Shown piece after piece: positions 52,408-58,615 of a stretch of 64,000 bases of DNA (its first letter is position 1; the number at the start of each line of letters is the position of its first letter). A program made the translations under genes and the position numbers. The notes beneath the pieces are model-generated. The model saw only the letters and a list, made by a program, of their open reading frames with translations. It had not been told where the DNA came from and made no database searches. The DNA comes from Sporosarcina sp. FSL K6-3457 (GTDB lineage: Bacteria > Bacillota > Bacilli > Bacillales_A > Planococcaceae), in assembly GCF_038007285.1 (NCBI RefSeq), contig NZ_JBBOWX010000002.1, forward strand, positions 176,999 through 240,998, given 5' to 3'.

Positions 52408-52914
52408 GTGGAGCGTTTCATCCTGAATTTATCATTTTACTCCATGCCAAAGTCTTTGATATCCAACTCGGGTGAGGATTATATTATTTTCACCAATAAA
52501 GAAATAGATAAAACGTTGAGAGCACAGAGTACGTTCTATTTTAATCGTGGGGATTTTAACTTTTTTAGTCAATCTGGTAAAGCTGCGTATTCGTATTGGT
52601 GTCAGTCTGTTTCATTAACGAAAGAGGAAGTAGCATGGTGTAATGATAGTCATGATTTAGCGCTAGGCATTTTGTTCAATAAATTGAGATTAAATTTGCA
52701 AGAGGATGGCGTGACGGCAGGTAGAATAAAAAATATTGATCAGCAATTCGATTGTCGGTGTCAAATTGAGCTTTTTTTCCCTACTGATAATCGCGCTATT
52801 TTTAAGGTGCAAAGGGTTGATTTAAATTGGATGGCAGATATGCATCTTGATTTTGAGTTTAGAATGTTAAGTGATTCTTTACTGGAGGAATTGAAAAAAC
52901 ATAGTTTGACTTGA
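52408..52914 (+). CDS. Hypothetical protein downstream of murE
   Basis: This protein of about 168 residues I do not recognise. It begins VERFILNLSFYSMPKSLI and contains FNFFSQSGKAAYSYWCQSVSL and DCRCQIELFFPTDNRAIFKVQRVDL, a mix of strands and helices without membrane segments. GAAGGGGG lies seven bases before a GTG (52408); TTG at 52405 is alternative. It is 19 bases from the murE stop. A hairpin follows at 52938. Confidence 0.65.
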   Translation: MERFILNLSFYSMPKSLISNSGEDYIIFTNKEIDKTLRAQSTFYFNRGDFNFFSQSGKAAYSYWCQSVSLTKEEVAWCNDSHDLALGILFNKLRLNLQEDGVTAGRIKNIDQQFDCRCQIELFFPTDNRAIFKVQRVDLNWMADMHLDFEFRMLSDSLLEELKKHSLT

Positions 52915-52937
52915 GCTGAAAATAGGTATTTCAACAG

Positions 52938-52984
52938 AAGGAATCCGCTGTCAACTGAGAATAGGTTGAGCGGGTTCCTTTTGT
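52938..52984 (+). terminator. Terminator after the murE unit
   Basis: AAGGAATCCGCT pairs with AGCGGGTTCCTT (one G-U) and TTGT follows. Confidence 0.75.
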
Positions 52985-53070
52985 ATGTTAAAAAATCTAA
53001 TAAAAATTGTTGAAATCCCCTCCCAATGCGTCTATGCTAAGAAAAGCGAAACAGAAGGAGATAACTTAAA

Positions 53071-54645
53071 ATGGATAAACCTATACAGGAAGAAATTGCA
53101 TCACGGCGCACATTTGCGATTATTTCTCACCCGGATGCTGGGAAAACAACGATTACGGAGAAACTGCTTTACTTCGGTGGTGCGATTCGTGATGCTGGTA
53201 CAGTTAAAGGAAAGAAAACAGGGAAATTTGCCACGTCTGACTGGATGGAAATTGAGAAGCAACGTGGGATTTCGGTTACATCATCTGTTATGCAATTCGA
53301 TTATGACGGCAAGCGCGTCAATATTCTCGACACACCTGGACACGAAGATTTCAGTGAAGATACGTACCGTACGTTAATGGCTGTTGATGCGGCAGTTATG
53401 ATGGTCGACTCGGCCAAAGGGATTGAGCCACAGACGATTAAATTATTCAAGGTTTGTCGTATGCGCGGAATTCCGATCTTTACGTTCATCAACAAAATGG
53501 ACCGTCAAGGGAAAGAGCCGCTTGAGCTAATGGAAGAATTAGAAGAAGTACTAGGCATTGAATCATATGCTATGAACTGGCCGATTGGGATGGGGAAAGA
53601 ATTCCTCGGTATTTACGACCGTTTTAATAATCGGATTGAACAAGTACGCGTGGAAGATGAAAAACGTTTTCTTGCATTAAATGAAGACGGTGGACTTGCT
53701 GAAGACCATCCGATGGCAGAAACATCTTATTATAAACAAGCACTCGAAGACGTTCTTTTATTAAATGAGGCAGGTAATGATTTTGATGAAGAGCGTGTGG
53801 CAAAAGGTGAACTGACGCCAGTATTTTTCGGCAGTGCGTTGACAAACTTTGGTGTACAAACATTTTTAGAAACATTTTTGCAATTCGCACCGGCGCCACA
53901 ATCACGCATGACGAAAGATGAAGCAGAAGTCAACCCGTATTCGGAAGAGTTCTCAGGTTTCATCTTCAAAATCCAAGCGAATATGAACCCAATGCACAGG
54001 GACCGTATCGCGTTCGTGCGTATTGTTTCGGGTGCGTTTGAACGTGGAATGACGGTGACCGTGCCGCGTATTTCGAAAACATTCAAACTGACACAGACAA
54101 CACAATTTTTGGCAGATGATCGTGAAACAGTGGATGAGGCAGTAGCTGGCGATATTATCGGCTTACATGATACAGGTAACTACCAAATTGGTGATACAGT
54201 AATCGGTGGGAAGTCATCCTTCCAATTCGATGCATTGCCACAATTTACACCAGAGCTTTTTGTACGTGTAACGGCGAAAAACGTTATGAAATCGAAGCAT
54301 TTCCACAAAGGGATTTTACAGCTCGTACAAGAAGGGGCTATTCAGTATTACCGAACGCTTCATACGGAAGAAGTCTTGCTTGGAGCTGTTGGTCAATTAC
54401 AATTTGAAGTGTTCGAGCACCGCATGAAAAACGAGTACAATGTAGAAGTGCGTATGGAACATGTCGGTTCGAAAGTAGCACGCTGGATTGAAAACGAAGG
54501 CGACGTTAAAGAATCGATGACAGGGCAACGTGCCATGCTTGTGAAGGACCGCTATGATAATTTAGTGTTCTTGTTTGAAAATGACTTCGCAATGCGCTGG
54601 TTCCACGATAAATATCCGGATATTCGGTTGTATAGTTTATTATGA
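53071..54645 (+). CDS. prfC: Peptide chain release factor 3
   Basis: This 524-residue translational GTPase recycles RF1/RF2. The G domain has G1 SHPDAGKTT, G2 around RGISVTSS, G3 DTPGHEDF, G4 NKMDRQ, and domains II and III follow (TKDEAEVNPYSEEFSGFIFKIQANMNP, GAVGQLQFEVFEHRMKNEY). AAGGAGAT lies before the ATG. The next structure is a terminator, so it is a single-gene unit. Confidence 0.95.
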   Translation: MDKPIQEEIASRRTFAIISHPDAGKTTITEKLLYFGGAIRDAGTVKGKKTGKFATSDWMEIEKQRGISVTSSVMQFDYDGKRVNILDTPGHEDFSEDTYRTLMAVDAAVMMVDSAKGIEPQTIKLFKVCRMRGIPIFTFINKMDRQGKEPLELMEELEEVLGIESYAMNWPIGMGKEFLGIYDRFNNRIEQVRVEDEKRFLALNEDGGLAEDHPMAETSYYKQALEDVLLLNEAGNDFDEERVAKGELTPVFFGSALTNFGVQTFLETFLQFAPAPQSRMTKDEAEVNPYSEEFSGFIFKIQANMNPMHRDRIAFVRIVSGAFERGMTVTVPRISKTFKLTQTTQFLADDRETVDEAVAGDIIGLHDTGNYQIGDTVIGGKSSFQFDALPQFTPELFVRVTAKNVMKSKHFHKGILQLVQEGAIQYYRTLHTEEVLLGAVGQLQFEVFEHRMKNEYNVEVRMEHVGSKVARWIENEGDVKESMTGQRAMLVKDRYDNLVFLFENDFAMRWFHDKYPDIRLYSLL

Positions 54646-54651
54646 TGAAGT

Positions 54652-54690
54652 ACCTAGTAAGGCGGTCTAACCGTCTTACTAGGTTTTTTC
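54652..54690 (+). terminator. Terminator of prfC
   Basis: ACCTAGTAAG-gcgg...ccg-CTTACTAGGT followed by six T. Confidence 0.9.
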
Positions 54691-54922
54691 ACTGCATCAT
54701 TTCCGGTTCGCTTGCGGCAATTAATGGACGAAAGGATAACCTTTTTCGGTCATCCTATTGTGCATCATTGCCTGTCGCAAACCTACAATGCTTAAGTGAA
54801 AAATGCAGTTGCTTGGGAAGAAAAGAATAGATGATTTTCTATTGAGAGTGTAAGTTCCCGAAGATACAATTTCGGGAACTCTTGTACTTTGTACAATGTG
54901 TTCTTTATTTACTTTTAACAAA
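54688..54922. repeat. Dispersed repeat family C, copy C2
   Basis: Aligns with C1 (36957-37237) over almost its whole length but lacks the extra 19-bp hairpin. The internal hairpin GTTCCCGAA/TTTCGGGAAC corresponds to GTGCCCGAA/TTTCAGGCAC in C1; the inner G-C to T-A exchange keeps pairing. It begins right at the T run of the prfC terminator. Confidence 0.85.
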
Positions 54923-54960
54923 GAAACAAGGACCTATTTCTGGTCTTTTTTACAGTATTG

Positions 54961-54992
54961 TTATTCAACTAAACCACCCGTTAGTTGAATAA
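54961..54992. repeat. Small palindrome family E, copy E1
   Basis: TTATTCAACTAA-accacccg-TTAGTTGAATAA, a perfect 12-bp stem. Confidence 0.8.
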
Positions 54993-55001
54993 CGTCGTAC
55001 A

Positions 55002-55238
55002 TTAGTTTTTCGTTTCTTTTTCTTTTTCGTTCCTTTCTTTGATATATCTTTCGTACGCATCTTTCACCTTGTCATTACTATTAGGTGGTACTACTTGTTT
55101 ATGGACCTCATTAATTAAAACTAACGACCTGAAGATGACTCCGACAATAATTGCACATAAAATGTAAATTCCAATAGGACCGAGGATTACCAAGATACCT
55201 AAAAGCCCAGCTAATAGAATGGATAACAATAACTTCAA
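55002..55238 (-). CDS. Small two-segment membrane protein
   Basis: This protein of about 78 residues starts at a TTG with AAGGGGGG just upstream (LKLLLSILLAGLLGILVILGP). It has two closely spaced hydrophobic segments and a charged cytoplasmic tail rich in Lys and Glu (KVKDAYERYIKERNEKEKETKN). A longer frame upstream exists but lacks a ribosome binding site. Function unknown. Palindromes E1 and E2 flank it. Confidence 0.6.
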   Translation of the reverse strand: MKLLLSILLAGLLGILVILGPIGIYILCAIIVGVIFRSLVLINEVHKQVVPPNSNDKVKDAYERYIKERNEKEKETKN

Positions 55239-55310
55239 AAAACCCCCCCTTAATCTGACTACCTTTATTCCACTTAAAGCCCCGATTGTTGAACACAATT
55301 TAAGAAACAC

Positions 55311-55340
55311 TCTTTAACTAACCCGCTGCTTTAGTTAAAT
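55311..55340. repeat. Small palindrome family E, copy E2
   Basis: TTTAACTAA-cccgctgct-TTAGTTAAA; arms differ from E1 and E3 yet still pair. Confidence 0.75.
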
Positions 55341-55402
55341 AAGTTCAACATAAAAGGTGTTAATCCCTCTAGGTTCAATGCCTTTTAATAGCCCTCAAAT
55401 TT

Positions 55403-55687
55403 CTATACTTTTGAAGTCCAAATTCTATAAACATATTTACCTTCTTCCTTTATTTTATCTTTATGCACAATAACCTGTACATTTAGGTAATCTGCCCATT
55501 GTGGAAGTAGTTCGGTTAAATAATCAATTACTTTTTCATCAGGAGTTGCATAACCAACATTTACTTCACTAAATAAACAATTGGAGAAATCTGGATACAA
55601 TGAGTTTGTCCATTCATAAACTTCCATCTCGGAATCAAAAATCCTCTTATCTTCTCGATATTGCCCATTCATCCATTGGACTTCCAT
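55403..55687 (-). CDS. Hypothetical protein
   Basis: This 94-residue soluble protein contains YREDKRIFDSEMEVYEWTNSLYPDFSN and EKVIDYLTELLPQWADYLNVQVIVHKDKI. No membrane segment. AAAGGGGGCA precedes the ATG. I do not recognise a family; Bacillus genomes have many such small proteins near the same palindromes. Confidence 0.6.
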   Translation of the reverse strand: MEVQWMNGQYREDKRIFDSEMEVYEWTNSLYPDFSNCLFSEVNVGYATPDEKVIDYLTELLPQWADYLNVQVIVHKDKIKEEGKYVYRIWTSKV

Positions 55688-55727
55688 AAAAAATGCCCCC
55701 TTTAGTCTTCGAATTAAAAATGTTTTC

Positions 55728-55760
55728 TTATTGAACTAACCTGCCCTGTTAGTTCAATAA
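55728..55760. repeat. Small palindrome family E, copy E3
   Basis: TTATTGAACTAA-cctgccctg-TTAGTTCAATAA, a perfect 12-bp stem related to E1 and E2. Confidence 0.8.
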
Positions 55761-55904
55761 CAATCTTGATATTGATACGTTCTCGATGAGTTATAAGTTT
55801 CATTAATTATACGTTCGTTTTATTTTGTAGAACATTCACGCGCTGTAAACAAATAGCAACAGAGTTATAAGGCATAACTAAAATAAAAATAGAAGAGACA
55901 ATAG

Positions 55905-56010
55905 CGAAAGCTTCAGCCACCAAAATTGTATCTTTGGTGGCTCTTATCCATGTAGAAAACCTTCAATTCACTCATCCAAAAAGTATTAGCACTTCGCGTA
56001 CTTCAGCACC
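55905..56010. repeat. Partial copy of repeat family D (D2)
   Basis: AAAGCTTCAGCC, CTTATCCATGTA, AAAAGTATTAGCACTTCG and GTA blocks match 37284-37370. D2 contains an additional hairpin GCCACCAAA/TTTGGTGGC. In 55688-56162 I otherwise see only E3 and AT-rich sequence. Confidence 0.55.
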
Positions 56011-56162
56011 TTCTCAACTACCCCTAACTTCCACTCATAAACATACAAGGTTGCAATATTGTCATGTGAACGTCATCTAAAGCGAAGGCTGGAAATCTGT
56101 AATCCTCTTATAATAAAGCCGATAGCGCAGATGGTTATCAAATAGAAAAGGGGATAAACAAA

Positions 56163-56777
56163 ATGAAAAAGACAGTACTGGGTATTTTAACAATGCTTAT
56201 GGCAGTAATCGTATTAGCAGGATGTGGTATGTTTGCCAAAGCAAATGGGATAATCTTATATGGAGAAGAAGAGGAAGTTTTAAATGCTGTGGAGACTATA
56301 AAAGAGAAGGAGAAGGGCGAGAAGAAGGAGAGAGAGAAGGAGGAGCTAGTAGAAGAAGAACAGCACAACATTAAGGTTCTAACAGATGATAATCGACAAA
56401 TCATGATTTTGACAGAACAAACAGCTCAATCACTTATAAAGAAAAAGTTAATAAGTGAAATAACAAACCAAGAAAAAGGTGAGACAAAAGCAATTTCATC
56501 TCTTTCAAAAGTAGCTAAAGGCGAAGCATTACTTTTTACTAAGGAAGAATCATACGAATTGGAAATAGAGAATATGAACATTAAGTATGAAGGTAATTTG
56601 ATCATTGGGGACGGAAGAGCATATGTGGATATGTTTTTAATCGTCAATGATGAAGAGTGGGCTTCTTTAGAAGGAACAGAAAAAGTGATGGCTATATTAA
56701 AGTTTGATAAAGATCCAAGTGCTGACGGGTTCAGTTATGAAGTGGAAAAGGCACAGCTAGTTCGCATACAAGACTGA
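56163..56777 (+). CDS. Lipoprotein of unknown function
   Basis: This 204-residue protein has a lipoprotein signal with VLAGC (Cys about residue 21). A highly charged linker (residues about 46-66, KEKEKGEKKEREKEE) is encoded by an almost pure purine tract at 56297-56350. The C-terminal part from IKVLTDDNRQIMILTEQTAQS is a mixed alpha/beta region. Possible relatives are small Bacillus lipoproteins; I cannot name one. AAAAGGGGATAAAC precedes the ATG. Confidence 0.7.
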   Translation: MKKTVLGILTMLMAVIVLAGCGMFAKANGIILYGEEEEVLNAVETIKEKEKGEKKEREKEELVEEEQHNIKVLTDDNRQIMILTEQTAQSLIKKKLISEITNQEKGETKAISSLSKVAKGEALLFTKEESYELEIENMNIKYEGNLIIGDGRAYVDMFLIVNDEEWASLEGTEKVMAILKFDKDPSADGFSYEVEKAQLVRIQD

Positions 56778-56801
56778 AAAAGTAGAACTCTCCATTGATA
56801 A

Positions 56802-56856
56802 AAAGTACCTGATAGTTTAGACGCTGAAAAAGTCTATTCTATCAGGTGCTTTTTGT
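56802..56856 (+). terminator. Terminator of the lipoprotein gene
   Basis: GTACCTGATAG and CTATCAGGTGC pair, followed by TTTTTG. Confidence 0.8.
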
Positions 56857-56940
56857 TTAAATGAAAAACCGAACAGGGAAAAGGGGATTTTATTCAAAAA
56901 TGAAGCTGTCATTTGAAGTTGTTCCGTTCTTTCAATATGA

Positions 56941-56988
56941 TTAGCTTAACAGGGAGAAATTGAACTTCATTTTCCTCTGTTAAGCTAA
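56941..56988 (+). repeat. Cap hairpin of repeat A7
   Basis: TTAGCTTAACAG and CTGTTAAGCTAA pair perfectly; the loop contains a further AGG/CCT pairing. Confidence 0.75.
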
Positions 56989-57075
56989 TCTTCGGCGGAT
57001 GTCATAGATTTTTAGGAGACTTTTTCGAGTTTACTCGAAAAAGTCTGGATGCAATTACGCTAACATGTAATTAAT
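56989..57075 (+). repeat. Dispersed structured repeat, copy A7
   Basis: The 5' block is TTCGGCGGATGTCATAG. AGACTTTTTCGAG and CTCGAAAAAGTCT form a perfect 13-bp hairpin, and the 3' hairpin AATTAC/GTAATT is weaker than in other copies. The IscB element begins about 15 bases downstream. Confidence 0.8.
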
Positions 57076-57090
57076 AAAATAAGAAAGGAC

Positions 57091-57322
57091 TGTGCGTGTC
57101 AATAACCCGCGATTGAAATCGCAGGCTTATAAGAGCCTTGATTGACTAGTCTAAGTCTTTACTGACTACGTTGTTTGTGTCATGACACCATAGAATGCCA
57201 ACTCTAGTTCTATGCAACTGTCGCATGTGATTAAAAGCTCTGAGGGAAAGGAGCGGTGTTGCATGCCTAACAAGCACTTACAACATTGGCGAAGAGTAGC
57301 TAACTCGAGGGAGGTAAACGAT
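57091..57322 (+). ncRNA. Omega RNA (HEARO-type) of the iscB element
   Basis: Between the element's left end and iscB lie hairpins CGCGATT/AATCGC, AGGCTTataAGAGCCT, and CATAGAA/TTCTATG (57189-57215), and a purine-rich stretch ending in GGGAGGTAAACGAT just before the ATG. This position and stem richness fit HEARO/omega RNAs, which guide IscB. The first bases of the RNA, from flanking DNA upstream of 57091, would be the guide. Confidence 0.75.
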
Positions 57323-58585
57323 ATGCTCGTTTACGTACTGAACAAACATGGACAACCGCTTATGCCTTGTAAGCCGCAGAAAGCACGTAAGCTGCTGCAA
57401 CAAGAAAAAGCAAAAGTTGTCCAACGAACACCTTTTACAATTCAATTGCAATACGGATCCAGTGGTTACAAACAGCCTATATCATTGGGCGTGGATGCCG
57501 GAACCAAACATATCGGACTTTCAGCTACAACAGAAGGCCAGGTGCTATTCGAAGGCGAAGTTAAGCTTCGTACTGATATTCAAGAGTTGTTGGCAACTCG
57601 CAGATCTTTACGAAGTGCTAGACGAAGCCGAAAGACTCGCTATCGTCAACCACGCTTTCTCAATCGTAAGAAAAATAAAGGGTGGCTCGCTCCATCCGTT
57701 CAAAACAAAGTAGATATGCACACAAAGATGATTGCCAACGTGCATAAGCTTCTTCCGATTACGCATGTAACGATTGAAGTTGCACAGTTTGACATTCAAA
57801 AGATTAAGAACCCAGCTATTTCGGGTGATTTGTATCAAAAAGGAGACCAACTTGGCTTTTGGAATGTACGGGAATATGTATTCTTTCGTGATAAGCATGT
57901 ATGCCAACATTGCAAAGGCAAAACAAAAGACAGAATTTTAAATGTTCATCACATCGAAAGTCGCAAGACAGGTGGTGATGGTCCAGATAATCTACTGACA
58001 CTCTGTGAAACGTGTCATAATAAGATTCACAAAGAAGGAAAAGAGTATTTATTTACACGTAAAAGTGCTTCGTTTCGTGATGCTTCTCAAATGACAGTGA
58101 TGAGATGGTTTATTCATCACCAAGTGAAAAAACTGTATCCTCACGTTCAATTAACGTATGGATTCCAAACGAAAAATACACGTATCCATCATGGTTTAGA
58201 AAAAAGTCACGCCGTGGATGCAAGATGCATCAGTGGAAATCCGCTTGCGGCTTCATCTAACAATACCTATTTATTTAAGCAAGTACGAAAAAACAACCGA
58301 CAGTTACACAAAATGACCATTGCTAAAGGTGGCTATCGGAAAGCTAATAAAGCAGGGCGCTTCGTGAAAGGTTTTCAACTGTTTGATAAAGTTCTATTTG
58401 AAGGCATCGAGTGCTTCGTGTTTGGCCGACGAAAAACAGGCTATTTTGATTTGCAAACAATAGATGGAGTAAGTATACACAAAAGTGCAAGCTTCAAGAA
58501 GCTACGATTGGTCGAGAAAGCTAGTACGCTACTCGTTCAAATAACCCAAAGAAGGGAGGTACAGGCTGGCTCCTCTCACGACTAA
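57323..58585 (+). CDS. iscB: RNA-guided nuclease IscB
   Basis: This 420-residue OMEGA nuclease is ancestral to Cas9. It has a PLMP domain (VLNKHGQPLMPCKP), RuvC-I Asp58 in GVDAGTKHIG, an arginine-rich bridge helix (RRSLRSARRSRKTRYRQ) and RuvC-II Glu152 in VTIEVAQFD. The HNH domain has HH at 209-210 and a CxxC pair before and after (CQHC, CETC), and RuvC-III has H296 and D299 in KSHAVDARC. All catalytic residues are present, so the nuclease looks active. GGGAGG precedes ATG 57323; an upstream in-frame ATG (57212) is within the omega RNA. The stop codon lies inside the right-end hairpin. Confidence 0.95.
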   Translation: MLVYVLNKHGQPLMPCKPQKARKLLQQEKAKVVQRTPFTIQLQYGSSGYKQPISLGVDAGTKHIGLSATTEGQVLFEGEVKLRTDIQELLATRRSLRSARRSRKTRYRQPRFLNRKKNKGWLAPSVQNKVDMHTKMIANVHKLLPITHVTIEVAQFDIQKIKNPAISGDLYQKGDQLGFWNVREYVFFRDKHVCQHCKGKTKDRILNVHHIESRKTGGDGPDNLLTLCETCHNKIHKEGKEYLFTRKSASFRDASQMTVMRWFIHHQVKKLYPHVQLTYGFQTKNTRIHHGLEKSHAVDARCISGNPLAASSNNTYLFKQVRKNNRQLHKMTIAKGGYRKANKAGRFVKGFQLFDKVLFEGIECFVFGRRKTGYFDLQTIDGVSIHKSASFKKLRLVEKASTLLVQITQRREVQAGSSHD

Positions 58586-58607
58586 AGTCAAGAGTTTTCG
58601 CCAGCCT
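58563..58607 (+). repeat. Right-end hairpin of the IscB element
   Basis: AGGCTGGC and GCCAGCCT form an outer stem enclosing CTCTCACGACTAAAGTC and AAGAG, the conserved subterminal hairpin type of IS200/IS605 right ends. The iscB TAA is within it. Confidence 0.8.
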
Positions 58608-58615
58608 AGATTTTT

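Larger units (their letters stand above)
57091..58615 (+). mobile_element. IscB-only IS200/IS605-group element (OMEGA system)
   Basis: The element consists of a non-coding leader with omega-RNA-like hairpins, one iscB gene and a right-end hairpin, with no tnpA transposase. The left boundary (about 57091) is estimated from where the leader structures begin; the right boundary at 58615 is set by the following ATGA. ATGA is the known 3' target motif for this kind of element. The element is therefore non-autonomous and relies on a transposase in trans. Confidence 0.8.

Noticed and set aside
57212..57322. N-terminal extension of IscB from ATG 57212
   Set aside because: The region is the omega RNA leader; the PLMP domain begins at 57323 behind a good ribosome binding site.
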